A stretch of DNA of 64,000 bases, taken from positions 36,840 to 100,839 of the forward strand of contig DATBHW010000018.1 in assembly GCA_036557285.1 (NCBI GenBank). The letters are read 5' to 3'. Shown one piece after another: positions 1-8,933 of this stretch. The DNA is from Ktedonobacterales bacterium. GTDB taxonomy: Bacteria > Chloroflexota > Ktedonobacteria > Ktedonobacterales > DATBGS01. The notes under the pieces are model-generated. The model did no database searches and had not been told where the DNA came from. It was given only the letters and a program-made list of their open reading frames with translations. Both the position numbers and the translations under genes were made by a program. Positions within the stretch are counted from its first letter, which is position 1. Each line of letters starts with the position of its first letter.

Positions 1-457
1 AGGTGTTGACAATCGCCAGGTCAGCGCCGATACCAATGCCGGTCAGCGTGCGCGCAACGATGAACATCGTATAATCGTTCACGAACGCGGTAAACACAGA
101 ACCAATGCCAGTCAGAAGCATCGTCACAAGCAGCATATCTCGTCGTCCGAAGCGATCTGCCAGCGGGCTGAGAATGAGCGCCCCCACAACATAGCCAATA
201 AGATTCCACAGGACCGGCAAGCCCAGCTTATCTGACGCCACAACAGAGCCTGGCGGCCCACCCGGCACGCAATTGGGTACGATCTGCACACAGGTCTGGA
301 TGAAAGACACGTTGATGTCGAAGATGTCATAGAACGTGAATAGGAAACCAAGACCAATGACGATGACGAATAGGTAGGGAAGCGACCAGACCTGAATCCG
401 ATCCTGGCGCGCGATCACTGCGCCAGCACTGACTGTTCTGGATAGATTCGATGACAT
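1..457 (-). CDS. MFS transporter, N-terminal part (cut by window edge)
   Basis: The reverse strand encodes about 152 residues from an ATG at 457 that run off the left edge. The start follows a purine-rich AGAGAGGGG site. A first membrane helix (about residues 28-46) is followed by an extracytoplasmic loop with two cysteines. Helix 2 comes next, then the typical major-facilitator motif A after it (LSPLADRFGRRD) and a glycine-rich helix (GIGIGADLAIVNT). This spacing fits the sugar/organic-acid branch of the MFS with a long loop between helices 1 and 2. The substrate cannot be told. Loss of the C-terminal part is only the window border, not a truncation. Confidence 0.85.
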   Translation of the reverse strand, partial: MSSNLSRTVSAGAVIARQDRIQVWSLPYLFVIVIGLGFLFTFYDIFDINVSFIQTCVQIVPNCVPGGPPGSVVASDKLGLPVLWNLIGYVVGALILSPLADRFGRRDMLLVTMLLTGIGSVFTAFVNDYTMFIVARTLTGIGIGADLAIVNT

Positions 458-628
458 AATAACTTCCCCTCTCTTGCTGGCGCCAACAAACACGATACGC
501 GCCAGCACAGCAGGTATGTTCTGGATGGTTACATCGCTCGGTTGGATACGAAGCTGCTGAGGCCAGCAGCGCATACACCTCCTTTCAGGCAGCGCAGCGG
601 ATGAGCGAAGAACAAAGTTGATGCGCGC

Positions 629-646
629 CTGGAGAGAGTTCTCCAG
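629..646. terminator. hairpin between XRE-TPR gene and MFS gene
   Basis: A 7-bp perfect stem (CTGGAGA/TCTCCAG) with a 4-base loop lies downstream of the XRE-TPR gene (ending at 719) and upstream of the MFS gene. No clear U-tract follows, so it may be a weak terminator or a leader structure. The rest of 458-718 shows no gene. Confidence 0.3.
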
Positions 647-718
647 AGCGCATCCAGGGATAGCCGGTGTGGGAAGAAGAGGGCGGGTGTGCGCTACAAC
701 TGGGGCCGCCCGCCGGAA

Positions 719-2260
719 TTAAGCAGATTCACCCGTCCCGATGGCCGTTTTCCGGGCCAGAACCGCCTGGGCAAGACCTATCTGCTCATAGGCTTCCTCA
801 AATCGCCCCTGCGAGGCCAGGAAGCTTCCATAGCGATCATGGACCCGGCCAATGAACTCGCCATCCTCGGTCTGCGCCAGAGTGGTAATCGCATCTTTGT
901 ATGCCTGTCCCGCCGCTGAGACATCTTGCCTGGCTTCGTATGCCTCGGCCAACGTCTGATAGATTTGCCCCTCGATTCGGGGGTCTTTGCTCTGGCTTAC
1001 CGCACTCAGCCCCTCTTGGGCAGCTTTGATCGCCTCATCAGGATTGCTTTGCGCCAGGCGCAAGATAGCAACGTTTCCCAGCGCCACTTGACGAGCATAG
1101 GCATCGTTGATACGCTCGGCAGCTTCCAGAGCCAGCCGAAGATGCTGCTCGGCTGCTTTATACTCTTTGAGTTCGATCAACACCACCCCCAACACCGCGT
1201 GTAGCCGCGACGTCAGCAACGTGTCTTCCAATTCGCCAAAGATGCTCAGTGCTTCGCCAAAAGCGTTCTTGGCGCGGAACAGATCACCACTCGCCTTGTA
1301 GGTCAAGCCCAGCCCCCAATAGGCCAGTCCTCGTTGGCGGGGTTCATTCATATCTTCAGCCAGCTTGCACGCTCGCTGATAAAAGAGGATGGCCTCGTCA
1401 TGCCGGCCCAGCACCATGTTGTCATTGCCCAATGCTTTATAGATCAGCAGCTTCAGTTCTGGATCAGTCACCACCCCATCGGTGATTGCGATCAGGCACT
1501 GAAGATGGTGTTCCAGCGCCCTGGCTGGTTGGCCCTGGTCATAATAACACCCGCCCAGGAGTTCCCGCATCCTCTCAGCCATCTCACCAAGCTGCGCCTT
1601 CTGAGCCGATGGAGCCTGAGTGCGCAACGTCTCAACCAGACCTAATCCGCTCTCCAGCCAGTTTATCGCTTCTGGAAACTTCCGCGCGAGAAGCGATGCC
1701 CAGCCAGCCAGCCGATACCAGCGTGGCTGCTCATAGGTGGGAAGATCGGCTGGTGGCGCATCCGCCGATACATGCAGCGCCTCCAGAGCTTTGTCTGGCT
1801 GACTCTTCACGAGCCATTCCTCCGCCTCTTTCAGCATCTGCTTGGCTCTCTCTTCGCGCCGCTGTCGTTCCCCATCCGGTAAGACGCCCGTTGCCGCGCC
1901 GCTCTCCGCTGGTGTTCCCAGGGGCGCCTCGCCCTCGCCAAAAAAGAACGAAAGGGATCGGCCCAGTCGGTCTGCCAGAATACGCAGCGCCTGGAAGGAT
2001 GGGGTCATTTTGCCACGCTCCACAGCAGAAATATAGCTTTTAGAATAGGTCTCTCCAGCAAGCTCTTGCTGAGTCATATTGGCTGCAATACGAGCCTGGC
2101 GTACACGTTCGCCAATGATTACGCGGCTGACAAGAGCCTCCGTCGGGCCGACCTTGAGGCCAGCGGGCGCCTCCTGCACCACTTCTGATGATGTGAGATA
2201 CAAATGCTTGTTCATCGGTTTGTGTGCTTGTCCTGCCCTTCCCCTCCCAAGAACAGGCAA
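719..2260 (-). CDS. XRE-family HTH regulator with TPR repeats
   Basis: This 513-residue protein has an XRE-type helix-turn-helix (about residues 47-105; IGERVRQARIAANMTQQELA, then a recognition helix with SKSYISAVERG). A spacer follows, then some 350 residues of tandem TPR-type helical repeats (e.g. GLGLTYKASGDLFRAKNAF). Proteins of this build act as cytosolic transcription regulators whose TPR part senses a ligand or peptide. The first possible start is a TTG at 2260 with AAGGAG six bases upstream. The ATG at 2215 (MNKHLYL) has no close ribosome site, so the TTG is favoured but not proven. It stands alone, divergent from the catabolic run that starts at 2654. Confidence 0.85.
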   Translation of the reverse strand: MPVLGRGRAGQAHKPMNKHLYLTSSEVVQEAPAGLKVGPTEALVSRVIIGERVRQARIAANMTQQELAGETYSKSYISAVERGKMTPSFQALRILADRLGRSLSFFFGEGEAPLGTPAESGAATGVLPDGERQRREERAKQMLKEAEEWLVKSQPDKALEALHVSADAPPADLPTYEQPRWYRLAGWASLLARKFPEAINWLESGLGLVETLRTQAPSAQKAQLGEMAERMRELLGGCYYDQGQPARALEHHLQCLIAITDGVVTDPELKLLIYKALGNDNMVLGRHDEAILFYQRACKLAEDMNEPRQRGLAYWGLGLTYKASGDLFRAKNAFGEALSIFGELEDTLLTSRLHAVLGVVLIELKEYKAAEQHLRLALEAAERINDAYARQVALGNVAILRLAQSNPDEAIKAAQEGLSAVSQSKDPRIEGQIYQTLAEAYEARQDVSAAGQAYKDAITTLAQTEDGEFIGRVHDRYGSFLASQGRFEEAYEQIGLAQAVLARKTAIGTGESA

Positions 2261-2653
2261 GGACGGCTCCTTTCATGTGGTGATGGCGCTAGAGGGTCGA
2301 GTATGTGTATTCAACCTTCAACAACTAAACCCGGCATCATTTTATTAAACGAATGAGGATTGAAGAGGAACGTCATATACCCTCTGGAAACCGAGAATGG
2401 CGCAGAGATACGGAGCAGGTTAGGAGTATCAATGACCTCACACAGCTTACCTTAAACTGCACCGCCTTGCAACCCCATAATTACGAGGAGTCATGCACAA
2501 GTCCGCCAGCCTCCAGCCGCCAGCGAACTTGTATATAGCCCGGCGCAAGCCTACACGCGCCTCGCAAAACCTCAGCGGATGCGGTAGACTAGAGGCAAAC
2601 CGATTATAGCGCCAGCTAGGCACTAACTATGTAGGAGCGGAGATAACAAGCCC
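2261..2653. other. intergenic region between divergent genes
   Basis: This 393-base gap must hold the promoters of the XRE-TPR gene (leftward) and the aminotransferase gene (rightward). I see no convincing -35/-10 pair, no repeats and no plausible small gene. Confidence 0.5.
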
Positions 2654-3772
2654 ATGAGAAATCGAGCGCCTTTCACTCGCCTGGTCGCCGAACTGCCTGC
2701 AACTGTGCCATTCGTCGCGCCCGAAGCCCTGGAGCGCCAGAGTGGGCGTCCCATCAAGCTCAGGCTGGGGGCCAACGAAAGTACATTCGGCCCATCGCCG
2801 CGCGCCAGAGAAGCGATGCGGGCAGCCGCCGATCAGGTTGCCTGGTACGGCGACCCGGAAAGCTATGTCCTGCGTGAAGCTCTTGCCAGGCATCACCGCG
2901 TCAGCATGGATCAGATCGTAGTTGGCAGCGGCATTGATGATCTCCTGGGTTTGATCGTGCGCGCCTTTCTTGAACACGGCGAAGTGGCAGTCACATCGCT
3001 GGGCGCGTACCCTACCTTCAACTACCACGTCGCTGGCTACGGTGGCAGCCTGGAGCGCGTGCCCTATCGAAACAACACAAACGACCTGCAAGCCCTGGCA
3101 GCAGCGGCTTCGCGCGTAAAAGCGCGCCTCGTCTATCTGGCGAATCCCGATAATCCGACAGGCTCCTGGCACAGCGCGCATGACCTGCAAGCCTTCCTTG
3201 AGAGCCTGCCTGATGATTGTCTGCTGCTGCTGGACGAGGCATATAGTGATTTTGCTCCAGCCGAGGCCATCGCTCAGATCGACGCCGACGACCCTCGCAT
3301 GCTGCGCCTGCGCACCTTCTCGAAAGCACACGGCATGGCCGGAGCCAGAATCGGCTACGCCATCGGCAGCGCCGAAACCATCAGCGCCTTCGAGAAGATC
3401 CGCCTGCACTTTGGCGTGAATCTCGTTGCTCAGGCGGGCGCGCTGGCCTCGCTGGAAGATACCGACTATCTGCAAGCGGTGATGGCAGAGGTGAGCAAAG
3501 GGCGACAGGACTACGAGAAGCTGGCCCACAGTTTGGGGCTGCCCACGATCCCATCGGCGACAAACTTTGTCTCGCTTGATGTCGGCGGGCCAGAACGGGC
3601 GAGCGCCCTCCTGGCTGCGCTCGCTGAGCACGATGTCTTCGTGCGCGTGCCTGGCGTATCGCCGCTGAATCGCTGTATTCGCGTGACTGTCGGCAGGCCA
3701 GAGGAGCGCGCCGCGTTTGCAGCGGTGCTGCGCGAGGTATGGCCGACCATCGCCTCAGTTGGCGGCGCCTGA
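2654..3772 (+). CDS. histidinol-phosphate aminotransferase-like PLP enzyme
   Basis: A 372-residue class I/II fold-type-I aminotransferase, the usual length for the HisC group. Visible motifs are NPDNPTG (substrate/PLP loop), LLDEAYSDF (PLP-pyridine Asp) and RTFSKAHGMAGARIGY with the PLP-binding lysine in SKAHG. The C-terminal RVTVGRPEE holds the carboxylate-binding arginine region. No other histidine-biosynthesis gene is near. It is followed by an FAD amine oxidase-like gene and a nucleoside hydrolase, so a role in catabolism of an amino acid or amine is as likely as histidine synthesis. The start is preceded by GGAGATAACAAGCCC. Confidence 0.88.
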   Translation: MRNRAPFTRLVAELPATVPFVAPEALERQSGRPIKLRLGANESTFGPSPRAREAMRAAADQVAWYGDPESYVLREALARHHRVSMDQIVVGSGIDDLLGLIVRAFLEHGEVAVTSLGAYPTFNYHVAGYGGSLERVPYRNNTNDLQALAAAASRVKARLVYLANPDNPTGSWHSAHDLQAFLESLPDDCLLLLDEAYSDFAPAEAIAQIDADDPRMLRLRTFSKAHGMAGARIGYAIGSAETISAFEKIRLHFGVNLVAQAGALASLEDTDYLQAVMAEVSKGRQDYEKLAHSLGLPTIPSATNFVSLDVGGPERASALLAALAEHDVFVRVPGVSPLNRCIRVTVGRPEERAAFAAVLREVWPTIASVGGA

Positions 3773-3858
3773 CAACAACGGCCTCCTTGCCACATGGCCG
3801 CTCTTCTGCTAAGCGGCTTCCATAACACTATCGTTTCTCCGAAAGGGAGTCAGATAAT

Positions 3859-5190
3859 ATGGCGCCTGGTTCTGCTTCACCACAGCGCAACCGCAGCGGC
3901 TCGGTGATCATCATCGGCGGCGGCTCCACCGCCGCCCTGAGCGCCGTCCGACTTGCCGAGCAAGGATTTCAGGTCACAGTTCTTGAAAAAGCCAGACGAG
4001 GAAACGGCTCCTCCTCGCGCTCGGCGGCGGGCATCCGCGCGCAATTTGGCGTGGAAGAGACCATTATTGGCATGCGCTATTCCGAGTGGTGGTACGCCCA
4101 CTTCCATGACCACTTACAGACGCCCCCGGAGCGGCGGCATCCCGTCATGCGCCAGAATGGCTATCTCTTCCTGTATGAAGACCCGCCGCAGGCGGAAAAT
4201 CACGCCTTGCGCCTGGAAGCGGCGAGCGCCTGGCAGCGAGCGCAGAAAGACGCCGCGATGCAGCGGCGGCTGGGCCATCCGGTTGAACTGCTGACTCCCA
4301 CCCAGGCGCAGGAGCGCTGGCCGCATCTAGACGCAGAGCGATTGATTGGCGCAGCCTGGTGCGCGGAAGATGGCTTTCTCATTCCCGATATGATCTATGG
4401 CGAAGGGTTCCGCCGGGCGCAGGAATTGGGCGTCACTATACGCGAACAGACAGAGGTGCTTGGCGCAGCCATCCAGGGAGAACGCATTGTCGCGCTCCAA
4501 ACAAGCGCGGGCAAACTCGAAGCCGACTGGATCGTTAACGCCACCAACGCCTGGGCGCCGCGAGTCAGCAAGCGCCTCCAGGGGATGGACCTGGCAATTT
4601 CGCCCCAAAAGCGTTATCTCTATTTCTGGAAGCCGACGCAGCCGATCATGGAACAGGAACGCTGGCGACAGTTACCCATGACCATCTACGGCATGGGCAA
4701 GGGCCGGGGCGCGCACTCGCGCCCGGAGGGCGAACTGCTGCTGCTGGCCTGGGCGCGCGAAACCCCGCCAGAGCCAGATTTCACCGACGCCGACCAGGAC
4801 GCGATTCGGCCCGGCTTTTCGCACCGCGAAGGCGTTGAAAACTTCGGTTACGCAGTACTGGAACAGGCGGCAGCCTTTGCGCCGCGCCTGGTAGACGCAG
4901 GCGGATTAGTCGCTACCACTTCCGGCTTTTATGGCATGACGCCAGACGCCAACCCGCTGATCGGCTTCGATACGCGCCTGGCTAACCTGGTGCATGCGGC
5001 GGGCTTCTCCGGGCATGGCTTGATGCATGCGCCGATCACAGCAACGCTGGTTGCAGCGTTAATCAGCGGCAGCATCAAAAACGGTCAGGCGCAGCTACTG
5101 CCGCCCTTTGAGGCATACTCTATCAACCTGGCAACCTTCGACCCTGGCCGCGACTTCAGCCGCTCGCACAAGGAAACGCACGTTCTGTGA
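3859..5190 (+). CDS. FAD-dependent oxidoreductase (DAO / sarcosine-oxidase-like)
   Basis: A 443-residue flavoprotein with an N-terminal Rossmann dinucleotide motif (IIIGGGSTAALSAVRLAEQG, about residues 17-36) and the acidic end of strand 2 (VLEK). SRSAAGIRAQFG follows, a segment typical of the glycine/sarcosine/D-amino-acid oxidase (DAO) family. The C-terminal part holds GFYGMTPDANPLIG and AAGFSGHGLMHAP, which close the FAD site in this family. It would oxidise a secondary or primary amine in the cytosol. AAAGGGAG precedes the start. It lies 86 bases after the aminotransferase and its stop overlaps the next reading frame, so the three genes probably form one transcript. Confidence 0.88.
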   Translation: MAPGSASPQRNRSGSVIIIGGGSTAALSAVRLAEQGFQVTVLEKARRGNGSSSRSAAGIRAQFGVEETIIGMRYSEWWYAHFHDHLQTPPERRHPVMRQNGYLFLYEDPPQAENHALRLEAASAWQRAQKDAAMQRRLGHPVELLTPTQAQERWPHLDAERLIGAAWCAEDGFLIPDMIYGEGFRRAQELGVTIREQTEVLGAAIQGERIVALQTSAGKLEADWIVNATNAWAPRVSKRLQGMDLAISPQKRYLYFWKPTQPIMEQERWRQLPMTIYGMGKGRGAHSRPEGELLLLAWARETPPEPDFTDADQDAIRPGFSHREGVENFGYAVLEQAAAFAPRLVDAGGLVATTSGFYGMTPDANPLIGFDTRLANLVHAAGFSGHGLMHAPITATLVAALISGSIKNGQAQLLPPFEAYSINLATFDPGRDFSRSHKETHVL

Positions 5191-5228
5191 TACCGTCAAC
5201 GTTGTCTATTCCGAGAGAAGAGAGAAAG

Positions 5229-6152
5229 ATGCCGCGCATACTCCTTGATACCGACCCAGGCATTGATGATGCCCTGGCGCTCTTTCTGGCGCTGGCTTCG
5301 CCAGAGGTTCAGCTAGAGGCTATCACAACGGTACATGGCAATGTCCCGGTTGAGTTGACCACCCGCAACGCGCTGAGCCTGCTCGAAGTCGCCGGACGCG
5401 CCGATATACCCGTGGCTCGCGGCAGCGCCCAGCCCCTGGTTCGCTCGCCGGTAGACGCCAAACACGTGCATGGCCCCACCGGCCTGGGAACGCTCACACT
5501 CCCTGAGCCGCAGATTAACGTCGTCAAACCATCTGCCCCCGACCTGATCATCGAGCGCGTGCTGGCCGCGCCAGGAGAATTGACGCTTGTACCTATTGGC
5601 CCGCTGACCAATCTGGCGCTGGCACTGCGGCGCGAGCCAGCCATCGTCTCCCAGGTCCGCGAGGTCGTCATCATGGGCGGCGCCTTGCGTGTACCTGGCA
5701 ACATCACACCCGCCGCCGAATTCAACATCTACGCCGACCCGCACGCCGCCCATATCGTCTTCAAGGCAGGCTGGCCGATCCGCCTGGTATCGCTCGATGC
5801 CACCAACCTGACCGTCATTACCCGCGAGCAGACACGCCAGCTTGCCCGGAATGGCAGCCCAATCACCCGCTGCATCGAGCAGATGCTTGAATATTACTTC
5901 GATGCCTTTGCCCCAAAGTTTGGAAATAATGTGCTGCGCCTGCACGATCCCCTCTACCTGGCAGCCGCATTCCGTCCAGACTTTATTCAGTGGGAACCAG
6001 CCTATGTGGATGTTGAACTGAACGGCACGCTCACGCTGGGCGAAACAGTAGCCTTCTTCCAGCGCCCTGACGCGCCCGCGCCCAATGTGCAGGCGTCCGT
6101 TGGAGTCGACGCCGAACGCTTTGTCGCCTGGTTTCTGGAGAGACTCGCATAA
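5229..6152 (+). CDS. inosine/uridine-preferring nucleoside hydrolase
   Basis: A 308-residue IU-nucleoside hydrolase that cleaves the N-glycosidic bond of ribonucleosides. The N-terminal DTDPGIDDA motif supplies the calcium-binding aspartates. VVIMGGALRVPGN and AEFNIYADPHAA are the family's central motifs, and LHDPLYLAA carries the last metal-binding Asp. The start at 5229 was chosen over an in-frame ATG at 5187 because GAGAGAAAG stands directly before it and the DTDPGIDD motif normally sits at the extreme N terminus. It is part of the 2654-6958 run, a nucleoside salvage or scavenging function beside amine oxidation. Confidence 0.92.
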   Translation: MPRILLDTDPGIDDALALFLALASPEVQLEAITTVHGNVPVELTTRNALSLLEVAGRADIPVARGSAQPLVRSPVDAKHVHGPTGLGTLTLPEPQINVVKPSAPDLIIERVLAAPGELTLVPIGPLTNLALALRREPAIVSQVREVVIMGGALRVPGNITPAAEFNIYADPHAAHIVFKAGWPIRLVSLDATNLTVITREQTRQLARNGSPITRCIEQMLEYYFDAFAPKFGNNVLRLHDPLYLAAAFRPDFIQWEPAYVDVELNGTLTLGETVAFFQRPDAPAPNVQASVGVDAERFVAWFLERLA

Positions 6153-6232
6153 GCTCTTCTCGCCGGTAAAGTTCGTGTGGGCGATTGGAACGCCTTATGC
6201 GAGGAGACGAGCAAGGAGTTAGGAGACGCATC

Positions 6233-6958
6233 ATGATCGCGCAAGAGATTTTTCGCCTGCTTGCCGCTGCCGTTCTAGGCGCTGTGATCGGTTTCGAGCG
6301 CGAGCGCCTGGATCGTGGCGCTGGCCTGCGCACGCATGCCCTGGTATCCACGGCGTCGGCGCTGGTGATGATCGTGTCGTCCTATGGCTTTACCGATGTC
6401 ATCACAGCAGACCGCACTATCGTGCTAGACCCTTCGCGTATCGCGGCGCAGGTCATCAGTGGCATTGGCTTTCTGGGCGCGGGGCTTATTATTCTGCGCA
6501 AGAACACGGTCTATGGCCTGACTACCGCTGCCAGCATCTGGGCCGTTGCTGCTATTGGCCTGGCTGCCGGGGCAGGTCTCTATATCCCTGCCGCCATCAC
6601 GACAGGCATTCTACTCCTCATCCTTTCAGGGCTAAGACCTGTGGAGCAGCGTCTGTTCGCCCACAAACGCATAGCGCCTTTCACCGTTCGCATCTCGCGT
6701 CAGCAAGCTTCGATTGGCGCCATTGAAGCCAGTGTGCGCGACTTCGGGATGGACATCTGGCAGATTCAGCTTCGACCAGGCAAGAAGGCAAGCGAAAGCC
6801 TCATCATTTTAGAACTACACGGAGGGCGCGCCGACAGCTTCTCGCAGCTTGCCGAGCGTCTGCATGGCCTCCCTGGAGTGCGGGAAGTCTCCTATGGCAG
6901 GCAGAAGCAGGTGGTTCAGCATACGGAGTTAGGCGAGGAAGAACAGGACTCCGGCTGA
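6233..6958 (+). CDS. MgtC/SapB-family membrane protein
   Basis: A 241-residue protein with four to five hydrophobic helices in the first 140 residues and a soluble ACT-like C-terminal part. The N-terminal segment carries the MgtC hallmark GFERERLDRGAGLRTHALVS, followed by GIGFLGAGLII and GLTTAASIW. MgtC proteins are inner-membrane factors for magnesium-poor or acid conditions; their molecular role is still debated. The start at 6233 follows AGGAGACGCATC; an earlier in-frame ATG at 6185 would add a charged tail. It ends four bases before the convergent DUF35 gene. Confidence 0.9.
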   Translation: MIAQEIFRLLAAAVLGAVIGFERERLDRGAGLRTHALVSTASALVMIVSSYGFTDVITADRTIVLDPSRIAAQVISGIGFLGAGLIILRKNTVYGLTTAASIWAVAAIGLAAGAGLYIPAAITTGILLLILSGLRPVEQRLFAHKRIAPFTVRISRQQASIGAIEASVRDFGMDIWQIQLRPGKKASESLIILELHGGRADSFSQLAERLHGLPGVREVSYGRQKQVVQHTELGEEEQDSG

Positions 6959-6961
6959 GCA

Positions 6962-7363
6962 TCAGTTTAGTTGAAAATAGGGCAGCGTCACGCCCTCATC
7001 GGCTTCCACAAAGACCACCCGCACCGGCGCGCCAATGCGCACAGCGTCCTGTTCGCTTCCCGTAATCCTGGTCATCATGCGCACCCCTTCCGCCAGCTCA
7101 ACGATTGCCACCACATAAGGCGCCTGATCGGCAAATGGGCCAAACGCGCGATGAACAACCGTATAGGAATAGATCGTCCCGGTCCCCTGCGCTTCGACCC
7201 AGGCAAGCGAGTCAGAGAAACAGTGCGGGCAAAGAAATCGTGGGTAAAAAATGAACTGTTGGCAGGCATCGCAGCGTTGAATCAACAATTTCCCCTGCGC
7301 CACGCCTTCCCAAAACACCCTGGAATCGCCATCAGGCACAGGGACCGGAATATGCTCAGCCAT
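6962..7363 (-). CDS. DUF35 OB-fold / zinc-ribbon protein (thiolase partner)
   Basis: A 133-residue acyl-CoA-associated DUF35 protein. A zinc ribbon with CDAC and CPHC spaced 12 residues apart is followed by an OB fold (GTIYSYTVVHRAFGPFADQAPYVVAIVEL). Such proteins form a complex with SCP2-type thiolases and stabilise or regulate them. The start ATG lies one base beyond the stop codon of the upstream thiolase gene, so the two are translationally coupled, which supports the partner role. Confidence 0.9.
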   Translation of the reverse strand: MAEHIPVPVPDGDSRVFWEGVAQGKLLIQRCDACQQFIFYPRFLCPHCFSDSLAWVEAQGTGTIYSYTVVHRAFGPFADQAPYVVAIVELAEGVRMMTRITGSEQDAVRIGAPVRVVFVEADEGVTLPYFQLN

Positions 7364-7364
7364 C

Positions 7365-8513
7365 TTATGCGTCCCTCCCCAAAATAATCGTCGCCGACGA
7401 CGAAAGCACGCCGCCCGTCCCATGCGCCAGCGCAATTTTCGCGTCTGGAACCTGGCGCGGTCCACACTCCCCCCGCAGTTGGCGCGTAGCCTCGATCAGC
7501 AAAAAGATACCATACATACCGGGATGGCAGTAGGACAGGCCGCCGCCGTTCGTATTCATGGGGAAGGCTCCGCCTGGCGCGGTCCGCTGATCGCTGGCGA
7601 ACGCGCCGCCCTCGCCAGGCTGGCAAAAGCCAAGCGCCTCCAGGGTCAGCAGAACAGTGATCGTAAACGAATCGTAGATTTCAACCACATCAATATCTTC
7701 ATGCCGCACCCCGGCCATAGCAAAGGCCGCCTGCCCCGACTGAACGGCTCCTGTCACGGTCAGATCAGGCATGTTCGTAATCCCATAGTGGGTCAGCATT
7801 TCGCCATGCCCCAGCACCCAGACAGGCTTTTTGCGTGTGCTGCCAACGCGGCGCGCCGAAGCGACGACGACCGCGCCGCCGCCATCGGTCACAAGACAGC
7901 AATCGAGCAGATGCAGCGGTTCGGCAATCCAGCGCGAACTCAACACATCTTCAATAGTGATTGGCGTGCGCATCATCGCCTTTTCATTCATCATCGCCCA
8001 TTTGCGCGTCGCCACAGCAATCTCCGCTAGCTGCTCGCTGGTCGTGCCATATTGATACATATGGCGCATGGCTGCCAGCGCATACGCGCCAACCGGAGCA
8101 GGCAGCCCATAAGGACGCTCGAACTGCTCAACTAACGTCGCGTGGTTTGCGGGCCGATTACGCGATTGATCCGAGCGTTGAGTGCTCCCATATGTAATGA
8201 GGGCTACCTCAAAGCGACCCGCCTCAATACCCGCCAGCGCGTGTCCCAGATGCGCCTCAAATGAGGAGCCACCGATATTGGTCCCATCTGCATAGCGGGG
8301 CTGAATACCCAGGTACTCCGCCAGCATCAGGTTCGGCGACCACGCCCAATTGCCAGCGGTAAAAAGCGCGTCAACATCGTTCTTCTCTAATCCCGCATCG
8401 GCCAGCGCGGCTTTTGCCGCCTGCGCCTGAAGTTGAAGGGCCGTCTTCCCTGGCGTTACGCCCAGGTCTGATTCTGCCACGCCCACAATGGCCGCGATAC
8501 GATCAGGTCTCAT
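7365..8513 (-). CDS. SCP2-type thiolase (acetyl-CoA acetyltransferase-like)
   Basis: A 382-residue thiolase-fold protein of the SCP-X/SCP2 thiolase group: N-terminal IAAIVGVAESDLG, CCLVTDGGGAVVV in the middle, EIYDSFTITVLLTLEALGFC, and a C-terminal NTNGGGLSYCHPGMYG with the His/Cys pair. The canonical first catalytic cysteine segment is replaced by NIGGSSFEAHLGHA, as often in this clade, so the reaction may be acyl-CoA condensation, cleavage or an aldolase-like step with its DUF35 partner. The start at 8513 is favoured by family N termini; a TTG at 8540 is the alternative. Confidence 0.85.
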   Translation of the reverse strand: MRPDRIAAIVGVAESDLGVTPGKTALQLQAQAAKAALADAGLEKNDVDALFTAGNWAWSPNLMLAEYLGIQPRYADGTNIGGSSFEAHLGHALAGIEAGRFEVALITYGSTQRSDQSRNRPANHATLVEQFERPYGLPAPVGAYALAAMRHMYQYGTTSEQLAEIAVATRKWAMMNEKAMMRTPITIEDVLSSRWIAEPLHLLDCCLVTDGGGAVVVASARRVGSTRKKPVWVLGHGEMLTHYGITNMPDLTVTGAVQSGQAAFAMAGVRHEDIDVVEIYDSFTITVLLTLEALGFCQPGEGGAFASDQRTAPGGAFPMNTNGGGLSYCHPGMYGIFLLIEATRQLRGECGPRQVPDAKIALAHGTGGVLSSSATIILGRDA

Positions 8514-8570
8514 GCCAGCAATCTCACTCCCTTTGTACAATAGCGAAAGATGGTTCGTATTAGAATTAAA

Positions 8571-8623
8571 AGTTCTTGCTCATAACCTAATAGTTCTTGC
8601 TCATATTTAAAATATCTTGCACA
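8571..8623 (-). promoter_or_regulatory. three direct repeats upstream of the thiolase operon
   Basis: AGTTCTTGCTCATA occurs at 8571-8584 and again at 8592-8605. A degenerate third copy (ATCTTGCACA) is at 8614-8623. The 21- and 20-base spacing puts all copies on one DNA face. They lie 58-110 bases upstream of the thiolase start, where an activator or repressor would bind. No regulator gene is adjacent. Confidence 0.45.
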
Positions 8624-8799
8624 ACCAACGGACCAGTATTCAGTCGACTTTGTTTTTCTGGACATTTACCTTACCTTACAGAGATAACCAGTACGTGATG
8701 TACGTCCAGCGTTTTCAAACGAGAGATGTATCTCCAGTCCCCAGCTTTGCGATCCAACGCTATCACATTCCTTGACGCTTGAAAAGAGGTTCGGGTGTT

Positions 8800-8933
8800 C
8801 CCTAGAGTCTGTTATGCACTTTTGCGCGGACTCGCTTTTCACCAAGCTTTGCAGCAACCATGTCAAACTGCGATCCATTGCTGTTAGCCCGGACGTGAAC
8901 TGCCTTCGTAAAAGTGCATAACACGCTCTAGGG
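8800..8933. mobile_element. MITE-like palindromic element with CTAG duplication
   Basis: Two 27-base arms (8800-8826 and 8907-8933) are inverted copies with 24 of 27 matches; the core GTTATGCACTTTT is identical in both. The arms include CTAG at 8802-8805 and 8928-8931, which looks like a 4-bp target duplication around a 122-bp element. The centre encodes nothing convincing. CTAG-type targets are known for IS5-like elements, so this may be a non-autonomous derivative of one. Confidence 0.6.

Noticed and set aside
2627..3631. 334-codon reverse open frame opposite the aminotransferase
   Set aside because: Antisense shadow; the forward gene has all PLP-enzyme motifs.
8666..8878. Open frame of 70 codons on the reverse strand beside the IS element
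   Set aside because: No ribosome site, no family resemblance, and it overlaps the MITE-like inverted arms; treated as chance.
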